From AC-49 sp963766605 (GTDB lineage: Bacteria; Actinomycetota; Thermoleophilia; Solirubrobacterales; Solirubrobacteraceae): a stretch of DNA of 64,000 bases. A program made the translations under genes and the position numbers. Below, in pieces: positions 42,312 to 51,797 of the stretch (its first letter is position 1; each line of letters opens with the position of its first letter). The stretch is from the NCBI GenBank assembly GCA_963766605.1, contig CAVYAT010000007.1, positions 1,116,001-1,180,000 of the forward strand, read 5' to 3'. Below the pieces are notes generated by a model. That model had not been told where the DNA came from. It made no database searches and saw only the letters and a program-made list of their open reading frames with translations.

Positions 42312-43853
42312 GTGGAAGCACCTCAGGGCCTCGACCCTGAGGTGCTTCTGCGTGTGCGCTCGGTCGCCAAGGCGTTCGGGCCGACGCGGGCGCTGCGCGA
42401 TTGCTCGCTGGATGTTCGCCGTGGCGAGGTCCACGCGATCATCGGTGAGAACGGGTCGGGCAAGTCCACGCTGGTCAAGTTGCTGACCGGCGTCCATGTC
42501 GCCGATCGCGGCGAGCTCGAGATCGCCGGTACGACGATGCGCGGCATCCGCTCGCCGCGCGCCGCCCGGGAGCTCGGTATCGCAGTCGTTCTGCAGGAGA
42601 TCCTCGTCGCGGCGCCGCGCTCGGTGCTCGACAACGTGTGGCTGGGCTACGACGGGCTGCTGCGGGATCGCATCGCTCGCGACGAAAAGGTCAGGCGCGC
42701 CACGGCTGTGCTCGCCGAGCTGCTCGAGGTCCCGCCGCCGCTGGAGCGCCCGATCGAGGAGCTGTCGATCAGCGATCGACAGGCGTGCTGCATCGCCCGC
42801 GCCCTGGTTCGGGACCCGCGGGTGCTGATCCTCGACGAGGCGACGTCGGCGCTCGACGTCGCGACGCGCGAGTCGCTGTTCGCGATCCTGCGGCGTCTGG
42901 CCTCCACCGGGGTCAGTGTGATCTTCATCTCGCACCGCATGGACGAGATCGAGGACATCGCGGATCGCATCACCGTGCTGCGCTCCGGCGACTCGGTGTC
43001 GACCCTGGAGCGCAGCGCCGCGGATCCGCGTGAGCTCGTGCGGCTGATGACCGGCCAGGACCATCTCGTCGATGCGGCCGCGCGGCGAGCCGTCGATTCC
43101 GGCGAGGGCGAGGCGGTGCTGCGCGTGAGTGGTGTCGCGCTGCGGCCCGATGCCGCGCCGCTCGACTTCACGCTGCGGGCCGGCGAGATCGTCGGCGTCG
43201 CGGGGCTCGAGGGTCACGGGCAGGATGTGTTCCTGCACATGCTGCGCGGTGTCGCCACGGGCTCGGGCACGGTCTATTCGATCGACGGCGGGACCGACGC
43301 GCATGCGATCGGCTCGCCGCGTGCCGCGGCAGGCGAGGGGATCGCCTATGTGCCTCGTGAGCGCCGTGCCGAGGCGTTGTTCGAAACCCTGTCGATCCGC
43401 GAGAACTTCGCCGTTCCGACGATCGCCGACGACGTTCGGGCCGGCCTGATCGGACGCCGGCGAACCGAGCGGCGCCTGCGCGACTACGTCGACCGGCTGC
43501 GCATCCGCCTCGCCGACACGTCCAACCCGATCACGACGCTGAGCGGCGGCAATCAGCAGAAGGTCGTCATGGCCCGCTGGCTGGCGGCCAAGCCGCGGAT
43601 CCTCGTCCTCAACGATCCGACGCGCGGCGTCGATCTCGGCGCCAAGCGCGACCTCTACGCGCTGCTCGGCGAGCTCGCCGGCCAGGGCGTCGCGGTCGTG
43701 ATGCTCTCGACCGAGCTCGATGAGCACGTCGAGCTGATGGATCGCGTGCTCGTGTTCCGCGACCACGAGCTGTTGCGTGAGCTGCCCGCGGCGGCCGTCA
43801 CCCGCGAGTCGCTGGTCGCGAGCTTCTTCGGCCAGGACCTCCATGGTGCCTGA
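42312..43853 (+). CDS. Sugar ABC transporter ATP-binding protein (CUT2/RbsA type)
   Basis: A 513-residue ATPase with two nucleotide-binding domains. The first has IIGENGSGKSTLVKLL (Walker A), a degenerate signature LSISDRQ and LILDEATSALD (Walker B). The second has a lax Walker A and LSGGNQQKVVMARW, VLNDPTRGVDLGAKRD. This asymmetry is typical of RbsA/XylG. The GTG at 42312 was taken; an in-frame GTG at 42342 is an alternative. A perfect hairpin covers both starts. It energises the two permeases that follow. Confidence 0.92.
   Translation: MEAPQGLDPEVLLRVRSVAKAFGPTRALRDCSLDVRRGEVHAIIGENGSGKSTLVKLLTGVHVADRGELEIAGTTMRGIRSPRAARELGIAVVLQEILVAAPRSVLDNVWLGYDGLLRDRIARDEKVRRATAVLAELLEVPPPLERPIEELSISDRQACCIARALVRDPRVLILDEATSALDVATRESLFAILRRLASTGVSVIFISHRMDEIEDIADRITVLRSGDSVSTLERSAADPRELVRLMTGQDHLVDAAARRAVDSGEGEAVLRVSGVALRPDAAPLDFTLRAGEIVGVAGLEGHGQDVFLHMLRGVATGSGTVYSIDGGTDAHAIGSPRAAAGEGIAYVPRERRAEALFETLSIRENFAVPTIADDVRAGLIGRRRTERRLRDYVDRLRIRLADTSNPITTLSGGNQQKVVMARWLAAKPRILVLNDPTRGVDLGAKRDLYALLGELAGQGVAVVMLSTELDEHVELMDRVLVFRDHELLRELPAAAVTRESLVASFFGQDLHGA
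42315..42348 (+). repeat. Perfect 14-base-stem hairpin over the ATPase start
   Basis: The arms GAAGCACCTCAGGG (42315-42328) and CCCTGAGGTGCTTC (42335-42348) pair perfectly around the loop CCTCGA. It begins 24 bases after the binding-protein stop and covers both candidate starts of the ATPase. Such hairpins in transporter operons protect the upstream message and lower downstream translation. No T-run follows, so simple termination is less likely. Confidence 0.8.
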
Positions 43854-44826
43854 CCTGCGGCGCCTGCTGCGCACCCACAGCTACCTGTTCGCGCTCGTCC
43901 TGGCGGTCGGTTTGCTGATCGCCAACATCATCGCGCTGCCCGCGTTCGGCTCGCCCCACAACTGGACGCACGACCTCGTCCTGTTCGCGCCGTTCATGCT
44001 CGTCGCGGCGGCGAGCACGCCGGCGATCCTCGTCGGCGGCGGTGGCCTGGACATCTCGGTCGGGCCGATGGCGACGGTCATCAGCGTCTTCCTCGTGACC
44101 AAGCTGCTGGGCAACCAGTCGCTGCACTCGCCACTTATCGCGATCCCGATCGTGCTCGCCCTCGGCAGCGCGATCGGGCTGATCAACGGCATCACGGTCA
44201 GCATCCTGCGCTTCCCGCCGGTGATCGCGACGCTGTGCATGTTCTTCGTCCTCAACGGCGTCGCGCTTGACCTCGCGCCCGAGCCCGTCGCCGCACCGAG
44301 CTCGGGCTGGACGAGCGACCTCGCCAGCAACGTGCTCGGCATCCCGGGCCCACTGTTCCTGATCGCGGCGGCGATCCTCGTCTGGGTGGGACTGCGGCGC
44401 ACGCCGCTGCTGCGCCATCTCTACGCCGTCGGGGCGAGCGACACGGCGGCGTTCTCGGCCGGCGTCAACGTCACCGCGGTGCGGATGTTCGCCTACATGC
44501 TCGATGGCTTCTTCGCCGCGATCGCCGGCATCGCGCTGACCGTGCTCGTCCAGAGCGCCGACCCGACGCTCGCCACCCAGTACACGCTGATCGCGATCGC
44601 CTCGGTCGTGCTCGGCGGCACGCCGGTCGGCGGCGGCCGCGGTGGGCTGCTGGGATCGGTGCTCGGCGCGGCGACGATCTTCCTGCTGCAGAACTTCCTG
44701 ACCTCGATCCACGTCCCGGCGGTCTGGCTGCAGGTCGCCTACGGAACGATGCTGCTGGCCGGGGTGCTGATCGGCGCCTCGGTGACCGCGCCGCGCGCAC
44801 CACGCGCGAAGGCGGCGGCAACATGA
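43843..44826 (+). CDS. CUT2 ABC transporter permease 1
   Basis: A 327-residue RbsC-type permease with about nine or ten membrane helices. VGGGGLDISVGPMATVISVFL is the characteristic GGxDLSVG motif, and GTPVGGGRGGLLGSVLGA is the late loop that faces the ATPase. The ATG at 43843 overlaps the ATPase 3' end by 11 bases; a GTG three bases later is an alternative. The stop overlaps the second permease (ATGA). Two distinct permease genes imply a heterodimeric channel. Confidence 0.9.
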   Translation: MVPDLRRLLRTHSYLFALVLAVGLLIANIIALPAFGSPHNWTHDLVLFAPFMLVAAASTPAILVGGGGLDISVGPMATVISVFLVTKLLGNQSLHSPLIAIPIVLALGSAIGLINGITVSILRFPPVIATLCMFFVLNGVALDLAPEPVAAPSSGWTSDLASNVLGIPGPLFLIAAAILVWVGLRRTPLLRHLYAVGASDTAAFSAGVNVTAVRMFAYMLDGFFAAIAGIALTVLVQSADPTLATQYTLIAIASVVLGGTPVGGGRGGLLGSVLGAATIFLLQNFLTSIHVPAVWLQVAYGTMLLAGVLIGASVTAPRAPRAKAAAT

Positions 44827-45860
44827 GCGCGCTGCCCGAGATCGGCGACCCGATACCCGCCCCGGATGTCTACGGCGACAGCGGCGCGCGGCGTGTCCTG
44901 CAGCGCGTGGTGGGTCTCCAGCGCGACTACCCGATCGCGCAGGTCATCGCGCTCGTCGCGATCTTCATCTACGGGCGCTCGTCGCTGGATGGCTTCGGCT
45001 CCCGGTCGTCGATCTACGCGATGCTGATCCTCGCGACGCTGCTCGGATTGGCGGCGGCGGGCCAGACCGTCGTCCTGCTGATCGGCGGCATCGACTTCTC
45101 GATCCCCGCATTCATCGTCGGCGGCGCGACGCTGATGGTCCAGTTGACCGGGACCAAGGGCTGGTCGTTCGGCCCGGCCCTGATCCTGATCATCGTCATG
45201 TCGGCGACGATCGGCGGCATCTCGGGCTATCTGTCGCATCGCTTCCGCGTCCAGCCGCTGATCGTCACGCTCGCCGTCGGCTCGATCGTCCTCGGCGGCA
45301 TCCTCGTGTGGGCGCAGGGTCTGGTCACCGGCACGGCGCCGGCATGGCTTTCGACGTTCACGTCGCCGGCGACGAAGACGTTCGGCCTGGACTTCCCGCC
45401 GCTCGTCGTGCTGTGGGCGGTCGTGGCCATCGTCATCGGCGTCGTCCTTCACCGGACGGTGGCCGGGCGCTGGATCTACGCGACCGGCTCCAACCCGCGG
45501 GCCGCCGACCTCGCGCTCGTCCCGACGCGGCGCGTGTGGACGCTGACCTTCGCATTCAGCGCGTTCATGGCCGCGATGGTCGGGATCCTGCTCGCCGGCT
45601 TCTCGGGCTCGGGAGACAGCAGCATCGGCGACCCGTACCTGTTCCAGTCGCTGACCGCGGTCGTCATCGGCGGGACCGCATTCGGCGCGCGCGGCGACTA
45701 CTGGCGCACCATCCTCGGCACGCTGATCCTGACCGAGCTGACGACGGTGCTCATCGGCGGCGGCGCGACGTACGCGACCCAGCAGATCCTGTCCGGCGTC
45801 CTGATCCTCGTCGTCGTCGCGCTCTACGGACGCGAGCGTCGGGTACGAGACCGAGTCTGA
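44823..45860 (+). CDS. CUT2 ABC transporter permease 2
   Basis: A 345-residue permease of the RbsC family. TVVLLIGGIDFSIPAFIVGGA is the GGxDxS motif, and FGARGDYWRTILGTLI corresponds to the late loop. It differs from permease 1, so the two probably form a heterodimer. It overlaps the preceding gene by 4 bases and is followed after 11 bases by an amidohydrolase gene with its own GAGGAG site. Confidence 0.9.
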   Translation: MSALPEIGDPIPAPDVYGDSGARRVLQRVVGLQRDYPIAQVIALVAIFIYGRSSLDGFGSRSSIYAMLILATLLGLAAAGQTVVLLIGGIDFSIPAFIVGGATLMVQLTGTKGWSFGPALILIIVMSATIGGISGYLSHRFRVQPLIVTLAVGSIVLGGILVWAQGLVTGTAPAWLSTFTSPATKTFGLDFPPLVVLWAVVAIVIGVVLHRTVAGRWIYATGSNPRAADLALVPTRRVWTLTFAFSAFMAAMVGILLAGFSGSGDSSIGDPYLFQSLTAVVIGGTAFGARGDYWRTILGTLILTELTTVLIGGGATYATQQILSGVLILVVVALYGRERRVRDRV

Positions 45861-45871
45861 GGAGCACGTCC

Positions 45872-46837
45872 ATGACGTTCGTCGTCGATCATCAAGCGCA
45901 CTGGTACCCGAAGGCCCACCTCGCGGCCCTGTCCGGTGATTCCTGGCCCCGGGCCACGGAGCTGCCGGACGGCGGCTACCGATACGAAGCCGCGCCGGGG
46001 ATCGCGTTCGTCATGGGCCCCGGTCATCTGGATCTCGACCTGGCGCTGGCGGACATGGACGCCCACGGCATCGACGTGATGGTCTGTAGTCCCGCGCCGC
46101 TTGGCGATGTCGAGGGGCTGGCCGCCGACCGGGCCGCCGCGCTCTGTCGCTCGCTCAACGACGAGACCGCACGCGCGCAGAATCTGCACCCGACGCGCGT
46201 CGCCGGCCTCGCGATGCTGCCGCTGGGACAGCCCGACGCCGCGATAGCGGAACTCGACCGTGCCGTTGGCGGCCTGGGCCTGCGGGGGGTGTGCGTGATC
46301 TCGAGTGATCGCGCGCGCCCGCTGACGCAGCCGGACGCGGTGCCCCTGCTGAAGCGGATCGAGTCGCTCGGCGTGCCGATCTTTCTTCACCCGGCGTTTC
46401 GGTCGCTGACGGCCGACGTCGGCTATCCGCCGGTGATCGACGTGGCCCTCGGGTGGTTGTCCGATACCAGCGCCCTCGCGCTCGATCTCATCGTCAGTGG
46501 CGTGCTCGAGGAGGTGCCCGGCCTGACCGTGGTCCATCCGCATCTCGGTGGCGTGGTTCCGTATCTCCACGGCCGGATCGGCGCCCTGACCGCGCGCCTG
46601 CCGCTCGCTCGCCCGTTCGACGAGGTGCTGCGAACCCAGTTCATGGTCGACTGCGCCAACAACACGCCGGGAGCGATGGCCCTGGCCGCAGCCGCCTACG
46701 GGTGGGACCGCATCCTGTTCGCAACCGACTACCCGTGGGTGCCGCGAGACTTGACCGATGCCTATCTGGCCGCCGAGCTCGAGGCTGAGCAACAAGCGCT
46801 GGTGAAGCGCAATCACGCGGTGACGCTGGTCCCGTGA
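45872..46837 (+). CDS. ACMSD-type amidohydrolase, first metal His changed
   Basis: A 321-residue amidohydrolase-2 family protein. The N-terminus reads FVVDHQAHWYPK; aligned with the DxHxHxxP motif of the family, the first metal His is a Gln, with His moved one place earlier. The later motifs are intact: IFLHPAFR, TVVHPHLGGVVPYL and ILFATDYPWVP. It may use one metal differently, or act as a non-decarboxylating hydrolase. Intact reading frame, ribosome site GAGGAG. Follows the transporter operon, so its substrate probably enters by it. Confidence 0.84.
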   Translation: MTFVVDHQAHWYPKAHLAALSGDSWPRATELPDGGYRYEAAPGIAFVMGPGHLDLDLALADMDAHGIDVMVCSPAPLGDVEGLAADRAAALCRSLNDETARAQNLHPTRVAGLAMLPLGQPDAAIAELDRAVGGLGLRGVCVISSDRARPLTQPDAVPLLKRIESLGVPIFLHPAFRSLTADVGYPPVIDVALGWLSDTSALALDLIVSGVLEEVPGLTVVHPHLGGVVPYLHGRIGALTARLPLARPFDEVLRTQFMVDCANNTPGAMALAAAAYGWDRILFATDYPWVPRDLTDAYLAAELEAEQQALVKRNHAVTLVP

Positions 46838-46866
46838 GCCGATATGTCGACTGAGGAGCCCGCCCG

Positions 46867-47988
46867 ATGAGTTCACACGCGAGCTTTCACGCCGATGTGG
46901 TGGGCTCGATGCTCAGGCCACCGGAACTCGTCGATGCACGAGCAGCGATGCGCGCGGGCAAGCTCTCTGTGGACGAGTACGCCGTGATCGAGAACCACGC
47001 AGTGGATACGGCGTTGTCGATTCAAGAGCACGCGGGGGTGGACGTCGTCACCGACGGTGAGCAGCGTCGCGACATCTTCTTCGACTTCTTCGTGTCGGGA
47101 CTGGACGGCCTCGCGCCGATCACGGGCGAGACGGTGCGATTTCACGGCAAGCGCCCCGAGGACGCGATGGAGGTCACCGTCCCGTTCAGCGTCGTCGACG
47201 AGATTGCGCCGCGGCCGTGTCCTGCGCTGGCCGAGTTCGCCTACGCGCGACAGCACACCGATGAACAAGTCAAGGTCACGCTCCCGAGCCCGATGATGAT
47301 CCTCGCATTCTGGAACGAGGCGTCCCGCGAGGCCTATCCCGATCCATTCGTCCTGTGCGAGGACGTCGCCAACGCGGTCCGCGGATGGGTTCGAGAGCTT
47401 CACGAGGCCGGCTGCTCATATGTCCAGATCGATGCGCCCGAACTGAACGAGGCCTACGCGGACCCGTCGGTGCGCGCCGACCACGAGAGCCGGGGGATTC
47501 CGAGCGATCAGTTCATCTCGCTGGGGACCGAGTTCGTCGGATCGATTGCCGATATGCAGACGCCCGGGATGCTCAAGGGTCTGCATGTGTGCAAGGGCAA
47601 CGGGACGCAGTCGTGGATCGCCGAAGGCGGCTACGAAGACTTCAGCAGGGTCGTGTTCGACCGCGCAAGCAAGTTCGACGTCTTCCATCTCGAGTACGAC
47701 GATGAACGCTCAGGCAGCTTCGAGCCGCTACGCAACCTGCCGGACGACAAACTCGCGGTGCTCGGCCTCGTTTCGACAAAGTGGACGCGCCTCGAAGCGC
47801 CTGAAGTTCTTCGCGCGCGTGTAGAAGAGGCCGCCCAATTCCATCCCAAACAGAATCTCGGACTTGCCACCCAATGCGGCTTCGCGTCGGCCAACGAAAC
47901 GGCGGAACAGCGCAAGATCACGCCGCAGACCCAATCCGACAAGCTGAGACTCGTTGCCGACGTCGCACACTCGATCTGGTCGGAGTGA
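46867..47988 (+). CDS. MetE-like methyltransferase-fold protein, subfamily I
   Basis: A 373-residue, intact protein matching the C-terminal catalytic barrel of cobalamin-independent methionine synthase. VVGSMLRPPELVDAR and VVTDGEQRRDIFFD open it. All four zinc ligands can be assigned: HVCKGNG (His and Cys, about residue 241), FHLEYDDERSGSFE (Glu) and LATQCGFAS (Cys). The MetE N-terminal half is absent. It should activate a thiol or similar acceptor for alkyl transfer; in this context it may demethylate an aromatic substrate (inference). GAGGAG site present; follows the amidohydrolase gene. Confidence 0.87.
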   Translation: MSSHASFHADVVGSMLRPPELVDARAAMRAGKLSVDEYAVIENHAVDTALSIQEHAGVDVVTDGEQRRDIFFDFFVSGLDGLAPITGETVRFHGKRPEDAMEVTVPFSVVDEIAPRPCPALAEFAYARQHTDEQVKVTLPSPMMILAFWNEASREAYPDPFVLCEDVANAVRGWVRELHEAGCSYVQIDAPELNEAYADPSVRADHESRGIPSDQFISLGTEFVGSIADMQTPGMLKGLHVCKGNGTQSWIAEGGYEDFSRVVFDRASKFDVFHLEYDDERSGSFEPLRNLPDDKLAVLGLVSTKWTRLEAPEVLRARVEEAAQFHPKQNLGLATQCGFASANETAEQRKITPQTQSDKLRLVADVAHSIWSE

Positions 47989-48010
47989 GCGTGCCGTTCG
48001 ACGACGCAGG

Positions 48011-49672
48011 GTGAGCGGGTACGACGCGTCGGTGATCATCGCGGGCGGCGGGCCGGTCGGGCTGACGCTGGCCATGGATCTGGCGTCGCGGGGCGTCGAC
48101 GTGCTGGTGATCGAGCGTCGCGAGCACGCCGAGCCGCCAAGCGTGAAGTGCAATCACATCTCGGCGCGCTCGATGGAGATCTTCCGTCGTCTTGGTGTCG
48201 CCGGCGAGTTGCGCGCCTCGGGTCTCGGTGCCGACCATCCGCACGACTGCGCGTATCGAACGACGTTCGTCGGGCCCGACCTGTCGCGCACGATCCTGCC
48301 CTCACCCGCGGGCCGCGCGCGCGGCGAGGTCGGCGCCGACACCTGGTGGCCGACGCCGGAGCCGCCGCACCGGGTCAACCAGGTCGTGACCGAGCCGATC
48401 CTGACCCGTCACGCCGTCGCGATGGACGGCCTGACGCTGCGCAACCGCGCCCAGGTCGAGGGGATCGCGCAGGATGCCGACGGGGTGACCGTCACCGTGC
48501 GCGACCTAGAGCGTGACGAGACGCAGACGCTGACCGCGCGGTTCGCGGTCGGTTGCGACGGCCCGCGCTCGACCGTCCGCGGGCTGATCGGCGCGACGCT
48601 CGACGGCCCGCCGCTGGAGGGGCGCGTGCTGTCGACGCTGATCCGCGCGCCGGGGCTGATGGAGCTGCCGCCCGACGGCCCGGCATGGTCGACCGGCGTC
48701 TGGAACCCGCGCCGCAGCGGCGCCGTGTTCGCGATCAACGGCTTCGACCAGTTCCTCGTCCACGTGCCGCTGATGACCCGACGAGGGGGACTTCGAGTCA
48801 CGATGGATCGCGACCTCGCGGTGCGCACGATCCTCGGCGTCGATGCGGAGTTCGCTTTCGAGGTGCTGAGCGTCGAGGACTACATCGGACGCGGACTGGT
48901 CGCCGACCGCTTCCGCGATGGCCGCGTGTTCCTGGCCGGTGACGCGGCGCACCTGTGGATGCCGTTCGCCGGCTACGGCATGAACGCCGGGATCGCCGAC
49001 GCGGCCGACGCTGGCGTGGATGCTCGCCGCGCACCTGCGCGGTGGGGCGCCGGCCGCGATCCTCGACGCCTACGAGCGCGAGCGCCAGCCGGTGACCGGT
49101 CAGGTCATGCAGTACGCGATGAGCTTCGTCCCGCACCTGATCGCACTCGCGCTGACCGTGCCGCCGGAGATCGAGGACGACGGGCCCGAGGGCGAGACCG
49201 CGCGCGCCGAGTTCGGCGCTCCGCGCCGAGCAGCTCAACACGCAGCAGTACGCGGCCGGCGGGCTGAACTTCGGCTACTTCTACGACGACTCGCCGCTCA
49301 TCAGCTACGACGACGAGATCGCGCCGCCGTACACGATGGGCGACTTCACGTCGTCGACCGTCCCCGGCGCCCGCGCGCCGCACGTGTGGCTGGCCGGCGA
49401 CGTGTCGTTGTATGACGCGCTGGGTGGTGAGTGGGGGATCGTGCGCAGCGAGGCTGATGTCGACGCAGGGCCGTTGGTCGACGCGATGACCGCAGCCGGG
49501 CTGGCGGTGACGGTCGTCGATGTCGACCGTCACGGCGACTCGGCGATCTACGACCGCGCGCTGACGCTGGTTCGGCCCGACCAGCACGTGGCGTGGCGCG
49601 GCGACGCGCTGCCCGCCGATGTGGCGGCGCTCGCGGATCACGTACGCGGCGCGGCCGCGGAAGGGAGTCTAG
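48011..49672 (+). pseudogene. Two-domain FAD monooxygenase (MhpA/phenol hydroxylase type), three frame breaks
   Basis: A class-A monooxygenase of about 550 residues with an added C-terminal thioredoxin-like domain, as in PheA/MhpA. ASVIIAGGGPVGLTLAMDLA, RFAVGCDGPRSTVRG and VFLAGDAAHLWMPFAGYGMN are intact. Breaks lie near 49010 (the repaired text gives the family motif ADAADLAWMLAAHL), near 49219, and near 49655 before the probable TAG at 49670. The C-terminal part runs HVWLAGDVSLYDALGGEW to VRPDQHVAWRGDALP. It would hydroxylate a phenol. Confidence 0.83.
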
Positions 49673-49677
49673 GCTGG

Positions 49678-50873
49678 ATGGCGGTCGCGATGGCCGATCG
49701 CGTGAATGCCGTGCCGCCCGCGGCGGAGCTCGAGCGACGCTGGGCGCTCGTGCGCGCCGGCGATGGCCGACGCGCAGATCGACGCGCTGTTCGTCCACAG
49801 CCACGTCGACGGCCTCGGTGGCGCGACGAGCTGGTTCGCCGGGCTGCCGGCCGGCGGCGGCTACCCGGTGTCGCTGGTGTTCTCGGCGACCGAGCCGATG
49901 ACCGCGATCGTCCACGGGCCGATCGGCGGCGACCGGCCGGTGCCGGCCGACGATCCGGTCCTGCACGGCATCGGGCGGATGCTGACGACGGCGAGCTTCG
50001 CCTCGGTGCGCGCCTGCGACGGCTACGACGCCGAGCTGGCTCTCGATGCGCTGCGGGCGCTGCGGCCTCGGCGGGTCGGGATCGTCGGCGCGGCGCAGAT
50101 CCCGTGGTCGATGCTCGATCATCTGACCCGCGGCCTCGGTGATGTCGAGGTCGTCGACGCGCGCGAGCTGGTCGACCCGATCAAGGCGGTCAAATCTCCG
50201 GCCGAGCAGGAGATCCTGCGCGCGACCGCGGCGCTGCAGGACGAGGCGCTGCACCATGCGTTCGCGATCGCGCGGCCGGGGATGCGCGAGTCCGACCTCG
50301 CGGCCGAGGTCCAGCGCTTCTGCCAGCAGCGGGGCAGCGAGGGCGGCGTCTACATGGTCGGCTCGGCACCGGTGGGTGAGCCCGCGCAGTTCCAGATCCG
50401 CCACCACCAGCACCGGGTCATCCAGGACGGCGACCAGCTCACGTTCGTCGTCGAGAACAGCGGCCCGGGCGGCTACTTCTCCCACGTGGGGCGGATCGGC
50501 GTGTTCGGCCGCGCCCCCGCGCAGATGCTCGAGGAGCACGCGTTCGCTGCTGGAGGCCCAGCAGCTCTGCGTCGACCTGCTGCGCCCGGGCGCCGCGCCC
50601 GCCGACGTCATCGCGGCCTACGACGACCACATGCGCGCAAACGGGCGCCCGCCCGAGTCGCGCCTGCTCGGCCACGGCCAGGGCTACGACCTCGTCGAGC
50701 GCCCGTTGATCCGCGCCGACGAGACGCTGGCGATCGCCGCGGGCATGCAGATCGGCGTCCACCCGATGTACGTGCGCAACGACGTGTTCGCCTACTGCTG
50801 CGATGACTACCTGATCACCGACGACGGCGCGCAGCGCATCCACGGTTTCGCCCAGGAGGTCGTCGAGCTGTGA
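49678..50873 (+). pseudogene. M24 peptidase/creatinase-fold protein, two frame breaks
   Basis: A protein of about 400 residues of the pita-bread M24 family. The N-terminal part (AQIDALFVHSHVDGLGGATSW) and the C-terminal metal-binding region (GHGQGYDLVERPLI, with His) are recognisable. The breaks near 49760 and 50547 interrupt the frame. The family covers Xaa-Pro peptidases and creatinase, which hydrolyse C-N bonds; the metal Asp pair is partly replaced, which favours creatinase-like, metal-free action (uncertain). GGGAG precedes the ATG. Confidence 0.75.
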
Positions 50874-51778
50874 GCGAGCTGCGCGCTTGGATCCCGCATC
50901 CGCCGGGGCTGCGCCTCCTCGGCGAGCTGCCCCAGGAGGTCGTCGTCTCGGTCTGGGACGGGGAGTCCGAGCCGCCGGCCGATCTCGACGAGGTGCGGTT
51001 CTACGTACCGCCGTGGGTGCCGCACGGCCCGTCCGCCGACGTGATGGCGCGCATGCCGCGCCTCGAGGTCGTGCAGGCGCTGACCGCCGGGATCGACCAC
51101 GTGGTCGCGCTCGTCCCCGACGGCGTGACACTGTGCAGCGCGCGCGGCGCCAACGACCCTTCGGCCTCGGAGTGGGTGCTCGCGGCGATCCTCGCGTCGC
51201 TGCGCGAGCTGCCGCGGATGAGCGCCGACCAGTTCGCGGGGCGGACCGACCGTCGGCCGACCGATGCGCTGGACGGCAAGCGGGTGATGATCCTCGGGCA
51301 CGGGTCGATCGGCGGGGCGGTCGAGCGTCGCCTCGCCGGCTTCGACGTGCAGCTGACCCGCGTGGCGCGGCGCGCGCGCGAGGGCGTCCACGCCGTCGAC
51401 GAGCTCGATGCGCTGCTGCCCGGCACCGACGTGCTGATCGTGCTCGTCCCGCTCGACGCGTCGACCCGCGGGCTGATCGATCGTGCTCGCCTCGCGCTGT
51501 TGCCCGACGGCGCGCTGGTCGTCAACGCCGCGCGCGGCGGGCTGATCGACGAGGACGCGCTGCTGCACGAGGTGCGCGCCGGGCGCCTGCGCGCGGCGCT
51601 CGACGTCGCCGAGCCCGACCCGCTGCCGGCCGGCCACCCGCTGCGCGGCGAGGGCGGCGTGCTCTACACGCCCCACATCGGCGGCATGACGCGACTGACG
51701 CTACCCGGCGTCTACGGACTCGTCGGCCGCCAGCTGCGGCATCTGTGGGCGGGCGAGGCGCTGGAGAACGTCGTATGA
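50870..51778 (+). CDS. D-isomer-specific 2-hydroxyacid dehydrogenase
   Basis: A 302-residue NAD(P)-dependent dehydrogenase. VMILGHGSIGGAVERRLAGF is the nucleotide-binding GxGxxG, NAARGGLIDEDALL holds the catalytic Arg, DVAEPDPLPAG the Glu, and LYTPHIGGMTR the catalytic His. The short N-terminal lobe resembles glyoxylate/phosphoglycerate-type members. Its GTG overlaps the M24 stop (GTGA). It likely reduces or oxidises a ring-fission-derived 2-oxoacid; the actual substrate is unknown. Confidence 0.9.
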   Translation: MSELRAWIPHPPGLRLLGELPQEVVVSVWDGESEPPADLDEVRFYVPPWVPHGPSADVMARMPRLEVVQALTAGIDHVVALVPDGVTLCSARGANDPSASEWVLAAILASLRELPRMSADQFAGRTDRRPTDALDGKRVMILGHGSIGGAVERRLAGFDVQLTRVARRAREGVHAVDELDALLPGTDVLIVLVPLDASTRGLIDRARLALLPDGALVVNAARGGLIDEDALLHEVRAGRLRAALDVAEPDPLPAGHPLRGEGGVLYTPHIGGMTRLTLPGVYGLVGRQLRHLWAGEALENVV

Positions 51779-51797
51779 GCATCTAAGGAGGAAGCCG

